From positions 372,001-436,000 of the forward strand of contig JACATO010000609.1 in assembly GCA_018389105.1 (NCBI GenBank): a stretch of DNA of 64,000 nt, in the 5' to 3' direction. The translations under genes and the position numbers were made by a program. This document shows, one piece after another, positions 50,101 to 62,130 of the stretch; the stretch's first letter is position 1, and each line of letters starts with the position of its first letter. The notes below the pieces were generated by a model. The model saw only the letters and a list, made by a program, of their open reading frames with translations, did not search any database and was not told the DNA's origin. The DNA comes from Nautilus pompilius (taxonomy: Eukaryota; Mollusca; Cephalopoda; Nautilida; Nautilidae).

Positions 50101-52218
50101 ACTTTCATATGTTTCTGCATTTTTAAGGGAGGAGATTCACATTTTCTAGAAATTTTTATTATTTTTCGAAATTCTGCACATCCATATTGCCTAAACATAA
50201 CTTGTAATAACTTTTTTGTTTTTTTTTGTACTTCTATATTACATTGAATATTTATACTTGCATCTGAATCCTCTGCTTCCTGCAGATGCTAATCAATATC
50301 ATCTGGATGCATGGTGTTGCTGTTGTATAAGCATAAAGCTATATAATGAGCATGCCATGTCTAGTTTGGGGATTCCTACTATACGTTCATTGTTCTTTAA
50401 TTAAACAAGAACAGTATCTTTATTAACCTAAAAAAAGTAAAAAATTTATATTTCAAGCTCGATTAATGTTACCTGGAAATGTTTAAGAACCTGATTCTTT
50501 TATAGAATGTGTTGTTGTTACTTTACTTTAAGTAATTTTCAAAAGATAGTACATAGATCTAATATTACAGTTGAGTCTATAGATAGAAATTAGATTTTAT
50601 TGACAAAATGAAGTTGTGTTTTAAGTGGTTTCTGTTTGTTGTTTTTTAAAGCACATGGATTTAATTTTAAATGAAGAATTCTGAATACGGAAATCTCTCA
50701 TTTTTTTTCTAGTTAGCTGAGATCAGTTCTGCATTAAAAGCAAGTAACAAATTGTACACTAATTATTTCATCAATATAAATAACATGCATAATTCAATAG
50801 AATAAAAAGATGTACTTGTGATATGGTAACTCTGTGTACTGAGAATACCATATCTTTCTGAATATATGACCAAATAAGAAGCTTCTCCAGAGGTTGCCTA
50901 TGGGCATATCTCAGCCTGGATGCTAGCACTAGCCTTTCAGAATAACCCTACTAGACTACTTCTGATTCACTTGGAGGAAATGTACATGAAACAGGCTGGT
51001 ACAGATGACAGTGAGTTACAACTTGCTGCCCATTTTCTCACTTTTAATAATAATAAAAAAAAGAAATCACAAATGCATTCACTACAATAATGCATCTGCC
51101 CATAATGGTTAACACCATTAACTTAATTATGATTTCAAACTAACATCTTTGCAGTTTTTTTAATAGTTAATATTATGTAAAATATACAAAATTGAAAATA
51201 GCTTTTTTTGGTGTAAAATAGTATAATACATAATTTGATTGTTTACTACAGATTGATTTTCTATCTTAAAATCTTAATGGTTTTAATTGCCTGATCATCT
51301 AAGTGATTTTTTTTAAAAATTAAATTTATGCTTGAAAGTAGGTGACCATTTCTTTTTTTTGTGATAGTATTAATTCAGTTTGTTGGTGAATCGTTTTTAT
51401 AGTATTTTTAAATGGGTTTTTTAATCTGGGCAGAATAATGATATAAAGTAAACGGAGCATGGAAGGCTATATAAAATGCATATTATTTTGCATACATAAT
51501 GAGTGAGACTGGATGCTTAATTATCTCTAGGGCAATCCACATAACTTGTTACTTTCAGCACTGCATCTATTTGATAACCATAATTTTTCAACATAAGGCA
51601 TTTTGAGAAACAATATTATTATTTTTTTCTTTTGTACCATCACATAGTCCCAAATCTTGCGCTCGTAAATTTTAAGCTTGTTTAATTTATCCACATTAAT
51701 TAATTATAGAGCATAACTTAGGTTACACAACAGAGAAGAGCTATTTTCAGGTGAGCATATTTGAAATTGTCCTTTGGATAGTTCTTCTAATCTTTAACAT
51801 CTTTTTAAAAAAGGATTACATTCATCAAATCACATTAAAATACTTTACAATACATTGGTATTAACTGGAGGATCTGTAGTATTTTTGACTTGTATGCTTG
51901 TTCATCGCACGTAATCGTAGAAATATATATTTCTCTTTTTCACAAACTAATTAGTTTTAGGAGAATTGCTTTACATTATTTTAATAATGCTAATATTAGT
52001 GTCATATATACGATTCAGTCCACAAATGATCAGTCACTATATTAAGGTAGTTTAAACGTATCTTTTAAATGAGAAAATCTGAAAACTTAGTGATCTTTAG
52101 AGTTAATAAGAATTGCTACTGCTAGTTTTTTTTTATTAACTGTCCTGCACAGTAAAAATATCTCATCTGGTACTGTGGGCCATTTCTAATGTACCGTGAC
52201 AGATTTGGTAATCACTCG
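47191..52218. other. A+T-rich intronic DNA, no gene seen
   Basis: No domain or repeat is named here. A short G+C-rich patch at 47840-47930 has no known match. Long poly-T and poly-A tracts occur at about 47987, 48446 and 48713. The region around 49200-51700 is the plainest A+T-rich part of the window. Confidence 0.55.
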
Positions 52219-52437
52219 TTAACTGCCTTCATTTCTCCTGGGTAAAATCAACAGCATACCAGTGAGTCTCTGAACCTTAATGTTTCTATATGGCTGTTTG
52301 ATTTTAGGTTCTGATGTACTTGCAGGGAAAGCTTCTGTAATACCTGGCCTCGAGATCTTGTCATCCGTCATCTCCAAGAGATGGGCTTGTTTGATGTCAC
52401 TGAGTTTTGCACTCTCATGCACTTCTTCTGCTAAATT
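52219..52437 (-). other. Coding-like pocket on the - strand with a possible 87-nt exon (52344-52430)
   Basis: On the - strand, a tract ending in AAAATTTAG at 52431 is followed by an open frame with E-V-H-E-S-A-K-L-S-D-I-K-Q-A and L-L-E-M-T-D-D-K-I-S-R-P. It reaches GGCCAG/GTATTA, a donor-like site at 52344/52343. The 87-nt piece would be a symmetric phase 1-1 exon. The frame also stays open past this donor to 52219. The pocket is clearly richer in G+C than its flanks, and its amino-acid make-up is protein-like, not low complexity. I do not recognise the protein. It could be an exon of an antisense nested gene, a transposon scrap or chance. Confidence 0.3.
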
Positions 52438-55400
52438 TTAAAATTAATTTCTTGCATATATAACCATTGATTTCATTTCAAAAGTAATCACAACAAAACT
52501 TGAACCACTGCAAGCGGTGCATTTTTCTCTGCTTAACAGCCTGCTACACCAAATGTGCGACTACATCCCCAATGCCAACCACTGGTCTTTTTCTATGAGG
52601 GTAGCAAAGTAGACCCATCTAATTTATAGCTTTTGCTCTGTGTTTTAATGGTAACACTGCTGCTGCAACATATTGGTTTTTTAAAAAAAAAACTGAACTC
52701 AGCAGAAACTTATTTTGAAACTGTCGGGTATAAGAATGAATATTGTAAATCAAAATGCAGTGCATTTAGCACATTTTGATGCAGGAAGTTGTAATCTTAG
52801 CTTGATATCTGAATAGATTTTTGATAATAGATTGACTCAAATTAAATTTCTACAAACTACATCTTTAAATAGTTGAAAGTAATACTAATGAAAAGTGTTT
52901 TTATTTTAATTAATATTTAAGGTTTTAATTTTTGGTATTTTTTAAACAAAATATACACAAAATTTACTTGACTGAATAATGGTATGATTTGCAAATTTTA
53001 AAATATACTTCAAAAGATTTGTAATTTATATAGTTACAAAATTCTGACAAATTTTGAAATATCTTTTATGTTAAAAAAACAGTTTGATGTTTAATTATGT
53101 ACAAAAGTTTGGAAATTCTAATTTTTGACACATTTATTAACGTTTAAAAAGTTATAAGGCCATGGGGAAAGAAGAAAGAGTCAGTAAGAACATTAAAATA
53201 GAACAAAACTGTTGAAATTTCTTTCTAGCTTCAGTACGGTTTTAATTAGTGGCACAAATATTTCATTTCTGTAATGCTCCAAAAAGACTTAAATGTAATT
53301 ATCTCCCCCTCTCTTTTCCTTTAAAATGAATAATCTGCACACTATTAATAATTAATATTAACATTAGCATTTGAGGGTTTTATGCCATTAGCAAAATTTC
53401 AACTTGTGTTAAGTGGAATCTAAAATTAAAATGAAATTAAAACTATCACTAGTTAGTCTCTCTCTCTAACCTTCCATTATCTTTTTTCTCTTCTATTTTC
53501 GGAATAGAAACCATTCTGCATATCTTCTTATAGTTTTGATTGATTTGAAATTAATGAAATTTAAGTTGTTGATTTAATTGTGTTTTGTAAAATCTGATGG
53601 TGGTTGCCATTTTTTAATAGAAAAAAGTGAATGGCTTGAGTATCAACATATCTCGAGAGAGACACTATTAAAGGAAAATGGTGTTTTATTTACCTCAGCA
53701 TCTTATTTTCTTTTAAAAATTCATTACAGAACTGGGAAATGGAGAGAAATGCCAAAAACTAACAACAACTGAAAACCTTGCTTTGTTGCTTCTTGACACT
53801 TATTATATTTTAATGGGCCTGCTACAGAATTGAAGATTGCAATAACTTTTTTCTGACTATGTAACAACGTATAAAACTGCACCCTCTACTCCCTCTTATT
53901 AATAAATTAGTTAAAACTATTTAATAACTTTGGAGATAATTTTGATTATGGTAAAACCAACAAACTTTGTTTTTACTTATAAAAATTGATGGTCTTATTA
54001 AAATAAAACGAGAAAAATCAAACTTATGACTAAAATGTATTGTTGGTGGTTACTCACAACTGACATACGTCTCTCACGGATCTAACAGTGTTCAGACTAC
54101 TTTTTTCTATAGTTGCGCCTTTACAGTAATGCTTGCTTGTCTGTAGGATCTACTTTATTATCCAATGAAAAAGAGGATTTTGTTGTCTTTGTTTATTTTA
54201 TAAATATTCATGTGAAGTTAATGATACACATAACTTTAATATTTTGAAGAGGAAGGGTGATAAAAATGTTATTTGGATGTTATCCAATGTAGCCATCTTG
54301 GGTAAAATTTCAGCTTCCTCAAAGAGCCTATGAGAGAAATGATAGGATCCAAAAAAATCCATCCATATGAAGCTAATAAAACAAAACAACAAAAACTTCA
54401 TATTGCTCAGCATTTACTAATAAAACTGTGCCCATGCCTGAACAAGTGTTCTTTTACTGTTTGTTTTTCCATTGCCCAAGTTGTGTCAGTAAAAGTTTAT
54501 TGTGGTCATTGATCATCTCCACACTGACAACTTGGGCCATCTTTCGGTGTCAAAGATTTAAAATCCTACTTATGTAAATAACCGTTAGCTCAAATAGGCC
54601 AGCTGCAAACTCTGTTTGTCTTGAAGTTTAATCAGTTTTAGTGTTTGTACAGTTAGGTTAGAAATATTTCTTCCTATGGCGTTTGTTCAGACCTAGAAAA
54701 AAACAATCTGATGGTTACATACTAGTGTTTATAAATTAACTGTTTTTAACTCTTTTTTGTAATAAGATAATGATAAAGACTCTCTCATACCTGTATCACC
54801 CTTCTTTGAGAGAGAGAAGAAATACTGTATGCCCTGAAAATATAATTAATAAGCAAGAATATTTTTTTGTTCTTATGTTCAGTTTTTTTGGAACAATCAG
54901 AAAATTCTTTAAACTTGTTTGTGAAGAACTGACCTGACCTTAGATACTGTAATTGTTTATAGGATTCTGTTGATATAAATTGAAAAAAAAAATTTTTTTT
55001 AGCTCTAATTAAGCCATACTTATTGGTTAGTTGCCAGGAAAGTTAGATTTCATTCTTAACAGAACACTACCAAGTATCATTTTAACGGAAATACTGTAAT
55101 TTCTATTAAGGTGGTGGTTCAGTATAATGTCTGGCACTAACTGATAATAGATTAGTTTCTAATGGATCTAGTGTGATTTCTCTTGTGTTTCTGAACCAGT
55201 CTGTTTTACATAGTATCCTCCCACTACCAGTCAGAAAAGGTGTAGTAGGTTCCTACAAACATCACTGGTATTTGGCATTGATGCTAGTCTATAGACCCCA
55301 GATACCTCAACCATGATACCATGCACATGCTTGCAAAAGCATCCTTACCTTTGATCTTTTCTGTTCATTACTATTTATACATTATGAAAGGTTTCCTGAA

Positions 55401-56103
55401 AATCAGGAACCTCAATTATTTTAAGGAAAATGACTCCTTGGAAAATCTTGAGATTTTTACAAAAAGAAACTAGCTAGTATTTGTGCTGCAATGGAGAAGG
55501 TGGTGACACTGCTGCCATTGCAAATGGTGTTTCCCAGGATGGCATTTTCGAGCAGCTTCACAAAAGTGGGTCCTCGAGCCACTTGTGAGAAATTGCAAAA
55601 CATGCATGCTGAGTCTAGCTTTTGAAAAATGGAAACAGTGCTACCGAGGGTAATTCCTGTTTGGGCAGTCACTTTAACAAGTAAATTAATCAAATAAGAT
55701 GCTTTGTGAATAAATTTAAGTGATCAATTTGATTGGTTTAAAGATAAATTGATTAGCTTTGAGGTAGAGGACAAAATAGTTTAAAGAGATAATCATTTCA
55801 AAATATTAAATTTCATTAAAATGTCGGTAATTTGTTTAAATAACTAATTTAAGTTGAATTGTAAGCATTGTTTTCTGGAGACAATTGATCTCCGGTTAAA
55901 GATAAAGGATATATTAGCATTGACTTAAAAACAAGTCCTCTATTACTCGTCATACTACTTCAGAAGAATTTAGTAGTAATGACAGTTGCTTGATGAGAAA
56001 TGCTGGAAATAGATAGAGCAAATTCAAACCATATTGGCTGGACCTGTACAAGGTATTGGATTCAGGATGACTATATAGAATAATTTTATCATTTATTGGG
56101 CAG
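52438..56103. other. Intronic DNA with one unexplained G+C-richer pocket (55470-55690)
   Basis: Mostly A+T-rich without features. At 55457-55693 the - strand is open for 78 codons, and the + strand is also largely open, starting M-E-K-V-V-T-L-L-P-L-Q and broken by one stop. Composition is near 45% G+C. No splice sites stand out at its edges, and no protein family was recognised on either strand. Confidence 0.45.
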
Positions 56104-56290
56104 CGGATGGCCATGTGTGTGGTGTGCTGGCTTGCTGTGGATGAAGGCCCAGGTTCAGCTTGGCAGCCTCTCGCAGCATGGTTTCTTTTAAACAATCTGT
56201 CTGCATGAGTTTTCTTCCACAGGTAAACAAAGGAGTTCTAATATGAATTTTCTGGGTATTTGTGTGGAGGTTCTATGGGTAACTGGTGTG
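56104..56290 (+). repeat. tRNA-derived SINE, copy 2
   Basis: The head GGATGGCCATGTGTGTGGTG is followed by B-box-like AGGTTCAGCTTGG near 56150. The tail words TTTTCTTCCACAGG and AAGGAGTTCTAAT run parallel to the copy at 46972. Orientation is the same as the host gene. The 3' limit is approximate. Confidence 0.6.
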
Positions 56291-56622
56291 TGGCTTGACC
56301 ACAGTTCAAGGGCCTCCAACTGTACATTCTCGGGTAACTTGCATTGTCAACAAGGCTAATGGCTTCAAACCTTTCCCTTCTAGCTTGTTTCTATGAGATG
56401 TTTTCAAGCCCTGAGTCAGGTCAGGGGGAGGGTTTGCAAAGAAAGGACCATTTATTACTTTTTATTTAAGTTGTTCATTTAACGATATTAGCAAACTGGG
56501 AAAATGTTAAATTTTGATTTTATAATGTATATTGATTTAAAAAAAAAAACAAGCTTTATAAAACATCTTTTTGTCAAATGCAATGTATGATGTACTGTGA
56601 ACAAACAACTCACTTATGTAAA

Positions 56623-56634
<12 letters not shown>

Positions 56635-56657
<23 letters not shown>

Positions 56658-56659
56658 TA
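56635..56659. repeat. (AT)n microsatellite after poly-A
   Basis: A poly-A run leads straight into about 12 AT units. Such a tail may be the decayed end of a retroposed copy, but no body was identified. Confidence 0.95.
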
Positions 56660-56870
56660 ATAAAAAGACTTAATTGATGCAAGCCTACTTAATATCAGAG
56701 AATAAAAAGACTCCAAATTTGTTACATTGTTTACTCTTAATGTGATGGAGGCTCTCTTCAGTAGCTATATTATTATTAACTAGTGTCTCCTTACTGGGTG
56801 ACCAAACCATGATACTGGCAGTATGTGTTTATACATGAGGGGTTATGGGATCATCTCTGACAGTTTTTCC

Positions 56871-57440
56871 AGCTTACAGAGGTGGTCTGTTTGCCTTCTG
56901 AGATGACTGCAAACAGAGTTTCTTTCCAAGATCGCATAGCACTTGTGAAGTTTATCTATAGCAATGGATGTTGTAAGAGCAACTTTACCTGCCTTTTGTG
57001 GTGATGGAGATGTTTGTTGAACCCATGTAGCCCAAGGGCCTTGCCTATTCTCATCCATAAATTTGAAGAGACAGGTTTTGCGGCTAGTGTACCATGACCA
57101 GCATGCCCACCTATATCTGTAGGTGTTGTCATAAATCAGACAGGGCAATCTTCATGGAGAATGGAGTCCCCATTAAGTTGCCAGGTTTACTGGCCTACCC
57201 CAGTGAACTGTGGAAGTTGATGGGCCAGACACTAAAGCTGCTTCCATACAAAATGTGCTTTCTAGCCCAGAGAAGCCATTGGACTTAATATAACAAGTTA
57301 AAAATTTTATTAACATTTTGCTGAACTGGTTTTCAATAAATTGGTATTGGTAACTCAATTTTTTGTTTTCTATTACAGTTACACATTGATTTCAGAAGAA
57401 AGTTATTTTTAATTGACATGGTTGTTTTGGTGTGATATCA
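56871..57440. repeat. Unclassified interspersed repeat, copy 2
   Basis: Same orientation and layout as 33443-34045. The - strand open frame 57148-56843 carries C-L-F-K-F-M-D-E, Q-G-P and K-L-H-K-C-Y-A-I-L-E-R-N, parallel to copy 1. The frame around F-H-S-S-L-G and P-G-N-L-M-G is also recognisable just upstream, in another phase. Terminal sequence ends near GACATGGTTGTTTTGGTGTG, parallel to GACATGGTTATTGTGACGTG in copy 1. No inverted repeats or target duplications were evident. It lies only about 500 bases upstream of the exon at 57964. Confidence 0.8.
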
Positions 57441-57496
57441 CTCTTCATTGGCAAAATCAACAAGTGCTGGAACTGCATTCTCCATGACACTGTATG

Positions 57497-57502
57497 CACA
57501 CA

Positions 57503-57538
<36 letters not shown>
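57497..57538. repeat. (CA)n microsatellite
   Basis: About 20 CA units with one CC interruption at 57509-57510. Confidence 0.97.
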
Positions 57539-57540
<2 letters not shown>

Positions 57541-57963
57541 CTGTTGGCATTATGTTTATAAATTACAAGCAACTAACTGGCTGCAGGAAGCAACTCTATG
57601 ATTTCCCCATATTATATATGTATGGGTCTTGTTTTGAACTGCAATTATAATGAAATGTTTGTTTATATACAGAGTAAAGGGAAAAAAATAGGTAATCATG
57701 GATAATGATGGCTGTTGTGAAAAATGTAGCTATTTTTCGGTTTGTTTTTGCATCCTGCAATGATAAAATATCTAACCATAATTTGCGTTCAATGGCATGA
57801 GTTAGCAGAGCTCATCTGATGATGAGTTTTTTTTGAAAAACTTTGTTTGTTTTTTATCCAAAACAAAACAAAGGCATTGCTCACATCTGCAAATATTTAA
57901 TTTTAATTGGGCAGGTTAACAATACAAGTATTTGTGTGTATATATAATTTTTTTTCTTTCTAG

Positions 57964-58182
57964 GTTTACGTCTTCACAATGGAAGCTCCTGCAACATTGT
58001 TCCTACATTCACATCTCCATTCATAATGGCAAAAGTTGAATCCACAGTCAAAGGGTATGGCTGCCACAGTAATCAGTCTACGAATGCTTCTCAAGAAGTC
58101 CATATTATAAGTCTTGTCCACAATGGGCGACAAGCAAAAAATTCTGCTGATGTTTACTTGGAGATTGTTCCTTATACAAAAG
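57964..58182 (+). CDS. Exon of a betaglycan (TGF-beta receptor III)-like gene, N-terminal orphan domain part 1
   Basis: A tract TTTTTTTTCTTTCTAG precedes the exon and AAAAG/GTGAGT follows it. Only one of three frames is open across all 219 nt (codons start at 57966), giving a symmetric phase 1-1 exon of 73 codons. The peptide has G-S-S-C-N-I-V-P-T, then V-E-S-T-V-K-G-Y-G-C, then S-Q-E-V-H-I-I-S-L, and ends V-Y-L-E-I-V-P-Y-T-K. This parallels, in order and spacing, the mature N-terminus of vertebrate betaglycan as I recall it (LCELSP, MESFTVLSGC, PQEVHVLNL, VTLHLNP) and its internal repeat (EEVHIIEL, DITIDIRP). Betaglycan is a single-pass cell-surface co-receptor that presents TGF-beta family ligands through this domain. 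Three N-x-S sequons (NGS, NQS, NAS) fit an extracellular location. The ligand in this organism is unknown. Confidence 0.78.
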
Positions 58183-60789
58183 GTGAGTAGAACATTCCAG
58201 ATCATTTATGTGAAGAAAAAAAATGGCAGAACAAACCACATGCTTAGGTGGTACCCATTTGTGTATGGGTTTATTAAGAATGCTTTTAAGTTGTCAGTTC
58301 TGTTTTTTTATTCTCTGATCTGGTGGTCTTTTTATTCAGCTGTTCAGAAAAAATGTATACAAATTTGTTGAAACTAAATACAGACAAACTACAAATGAGA
58401 AAAGAAAGATCATAATCTTCCAGTGAGAGAGCACATTTGCTTGGCATTTTGGTTATTTGTGCAGTGTTTGTTCTCAAGAAAATACGTTGCTAATAATTGA
58501 GTAAAAGGGCATGAACCCAGTTGTTGTGAAAAAATGTTTGACTGTCCATGCCATCCCAAAAAACAAAATAAAATGAAGTAGGTGAGGAAAGGTGATGGGA
58601 GAAACAGAATGCATTTTGGCCAGTTGTGTGTATTGTTAAAGAAATAGTTAAAATGTGAGATGTCATATTTTAGCTATCACATTTCTCAGTTTAAAAAAAA
58701 AATTTGTTTGCATACGTGTATTTATTTATTTTATCTAATTATTTGTTGTTAACTTCTTCCATTTTTCTCAAGCTTTGTCGAAATGAATTTGTATGCAAGA
58801 AAAAGGTGGGGAATGTATATTTGGAAGATGCTTTGATTGATATTTCCATATGCTTTTTAAAAATGTAATTGGTAAGATGTAGAAACATGTTGCAAAGAGC
58901 ATCCATCAGAACTGAAGTCCAAAGTGACACAAAAAATTAAATTTAAAATATAATAATTTTAATCCTATAACTAACAAAAATATTAATTGCTTAACTAACT
59001 AATTACTTGGGAGTAAAAATATGCTTCAAATCAAAACTGAGTAAGGATTAAATAATAATAATTTTAATTTCAGCATATTCTTTTAAAACTTGTACAACAA
59101 AGAAATGGTAAAGGTAAAGAGACTTAGGTGCTGATCTGGGGAAATATTATTTTTGGGTTTGTAAATCTCTAACATTTGCATAGTGCAGATGTATTTTCAT
59201 GGTGAGATTAATCAGCAATAATCTAAGCAGAAATACTACAGAAGAATTCACACAATTACAGAAGAGTCTAAATGATGCTTTTTGCAATAGTAAAATTGGA
59301 AATGTCAGCAAGTTAGTCAGCAATCAATGATGCTCATTGTACCTTTGATCTTAGTTTGTGGGGATGATGCTGCCTGTCCACATTTGGACCATTTTATTTG
59401 AACATTTTTTAAAGTTTTTGTTTTTAGTATGAAGTCTTTCTTGTGGGGGATAAATTGGTTAAAACAAAATTTAAATTAAATTTTGAAAGGTTTTAAAAAT
59501 AAATAATACACTATCAGTTACTTGAAACATTCATAACTTTATGGAATGTCTTCAGGCATTTTATTCTCTTTTTGTTTAACTGTATGTCAGCATTAAAGAA
59601 AATAATAATTTAATTGGAAAAAAAATAGTCCCCAAAACTCTAGATTTTAAAAAGGAATGAATAGAGCTAGGAGCTTTTTTTAAAAACTTATTACAAATTT
59701 TGACAATGGCTTTAACTAGATATAGTTCTTCCAAAAATACTTTTTTTTTGTTCTTTATATTTATTATTATTATTAAATTGTTTGCAATACTTGGCCTACC
59801 TGATAATTTTGTGATACTTGTTACAAAGTGTACTAAAAATTATTGTGATATAAAGAAAAACCAGACATTATTATTTGTAATTGAAAAAATTGGACAGCCT
59901 AAGCCATGTATCTAAATTGGTAAATAGAGTTTAATATTTTCATATCCAAAGTTAGTTTGTATTTAAAAATAACAGTTATGAAACAATGCTAAAAATGCCA
60001 ATACAGTCTAAAAAGTATATCTAAAAATGTACTATAAATTAGCTTTTTAAAGTATAATTGTTCTAGGCCATCTATCTCTGTTTTTCTCTACTGTTATATA
60101 TGTTAAAGCATTTTTAAATTAGATATCCAGTAGAATTATTGAGAGTTTGTTATTATATTCACTGCTTTTATCTATTTTTTCTGCTATTATTTTTAAATTA
60201 CTTTTTCTGCAAAAAAATTTTTAATAATCTTGTTTAAGTAGTAAATCTAAAATTCCTTCTTTCCTCCCGCTTTTCTTCTTTCTTTTCTGATATATATTTT
60301 TAAAAATTATTGTTAAATGGTATGGGTCTCTTTGGCTTGGTGAGTTAGGATTTAAAATTAAAAAATTCCAGTCTTCATATTTAGATACAAGTGAGGTGCA
60401 AGTGAAATGCATAAAATGCCACAGGTATTTTTTATCTCATCTCTGTACGAGGTCCATGAAATCAACTTTGTAGAGCTCTTAACTTTGGAAATAGAACCAG
60501 CAAAGGATGCATGTTCTCATACCATCATCAGTTTCAAAATGCTTCTTCACAAAAACATTTTGTGATCCAAACAGGTAGTAGTTTTGTACAGCCAGGCCTG
60601 TATTTTAACTTGCCAGTTTGAATGGTGTATTATGTTAGTTCTGATGCATGCCTCTGGAAGCAGGCATTATCCCATACCAAATGGACCACCCTCTTCACTG
60701 ATCAAACCGGGCCTCTTGCAAACTGGCCATGTTACCTTTTACAGAATGTTAATAGTAGTATAGTAGTGTTGTACATTATTGATTGTGGT

Positions 60790-62130
60790 ACCTGTTGTTG
60801 TTGTTGTTCAGCAATTTGGTTCAGGATTTTTCTTAGTTGGGCTGCTCCCCCAGTTGGGAGATCTCCGGGAGGTCTTGCCTCTTCTACTTCTCCCAGATTG
60901 TGATGGCTGCTGTTGGGTTGGTTGCTATCATATTTGGAGGGTCATCATCACGAGGTTTGTGGTGCACACTCAGGCAGTCTTCCATCACATGTTCTGCGGT
61001 CTCCTCTCCAAGACCACATTTCCTGCAGATCATGTCTGCCGTCCGGTTGATCTTTAGGAGCCAGTATTTCAAGACTGGATGGTGGCCGCTGCGGAGCCTG
61101 TTGAGTGTTACCTGGTCTGCGCATGGAAGCTTCTCCTCTTGTCGGTTGATTGTCTCGCCTCTCTCCCCGTATACCCTTTTTAGTTCATGTTTGATCAGGG
61201 GCGGCTGCGAGTCGCCCTGCGGATCAGCGACTTCACCCAGTCGTAATGCCACTGCGTTTCCCGTTGGTCGATCACAGTGCCTTCACTCGCTTTATTGTCA
61301 ACCATTTCATTTCCACTCACCCCGCAGTGGCTGGGGCACCATGAGAAGGTGACCTGGCACTTCCTCTCGTGTAGGCGGTGTAAAAGTTCGAGGATGACTT
61401 TCTCGTCTGCATTGACCATTTGCTTTGAGGGGGTGATGTCCCTTAGTCGAAGCAGGACCGACTGGCTATCAGAGACTATTCGTGCCTTGGAGATGTCGTC
61501 ACTATTGGCGATGATTCAAAGAGCTTCCGTCAGCGGCTTCTGTTCTGCCTGGAACGAGGAGCACCATTTTCTGGAGTGGAAGGGGCATTGTTGGCTGACT
61601 GTGGGGTCATTTGGGTGGCCAGTAGTGACACCAACGCCACTACTACCATTTGCAGTACCATTTGATGCTGACCTGTCCGTGTAAATGATGGCGTCATAGA
61701 TGTCCCATTCCTTTTCCAGGGTTCGTATGGCATTATTTTTATCCACTGTTGGAACTCCCATCTTATGCCTGTCTAATTCAAAATGTGGTGAACCCGTTTC
61801 TAGCCAGGGTGGAAGGAGGCTCGGGAAAGTCTCTGTGGTACCTGTCTGTAGACAGTTGATGAAAAATATGCCTTTTATATCCCAAAACACCATGACCTTA
61901 AAATTCTTTGGGGGAGTGAACCTTAGTGCCATCACTGCACGCTGGAGGATTTTGGTGTGGAACGAAGAACCAACCTGTTTATTGAAGACCTTTAACTCTG
62001 TCACAATGGTGCTTCAGCTAAATGGAGATCGTCTAACAGGGAGTTTGTCCAGTTCTTTTTGAATGTAGTGTGCCAGCACATTGTGGAAACCCTGATGCTG
62101 CTGGAGTATTCTTTCCACACTCCTGAAAGT
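60790..62130 (-). mobile_element. 5'-truncated LINE (non-LTR retrotransposon) with RNase H domain
   Basis: The - strand frame from 62004 carries a post-RT region, then the RNase H start I-Y-T-D-R-S-A-S-N-G (family YTDGSA; the G after D is changed to R) and A-E-Q-K-P-L-T-E-A-L with the second acid. It continues past one TGA at about 61513 to V-S-D-S-Q-S-V (third acid), then S-W-C-P-S-H-C-G-V-S-G-N-E-M-V-D (fourth acid). A frameshift near 61200 leads to the C-terminal C-R-K-C-G-L-G-E-E-T-A-E-H-V-M-E-D-C finger. The frame ends near 60884, followed by a short 3' UTR and an (AAC)5 tail at about 60793-60808. RNase H after RT suggests the I/R1-type group. Truncation within the RT thumb region near 62127 is typical of incomplete reverse transcription. 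Higher G+C than the host intron suggests fairly recent insertion. Confidence 0.88.

Larger units (their letters stand above)
1..57963 (+). other. Giant intron (3' part certain, 5' end inferred) of the betaglycan-like gene
   Basis: The window begins with GTGAGTTTG, a textbook 5' splice donor. The first convincing coding exon of the + strand gene starts at 57964 after a T-rich tract ending in CTAG. No exon with a signal peptide and a phase-1 donor was found in between, and the encoded segment begins where a secreted or membrane protein would just have lost its signal peptide. I infer that the first coding exon lies just upstream of base 1 and that this whole stretch is one intron of about 58 kb. 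The intron is A+T-rich and carries at least ten transposon remnants, listed separately. The donor at base 1 could be a coincidence of where the window was cut; RNA reads would settle it. Confidence 0.5.

Noticed and set aside
60837-62062. Long + strand open frames over the LINE fragment
   Set aside because: They are shadows of the antisense LINE reading frame; all domain motifs are on the - strand.
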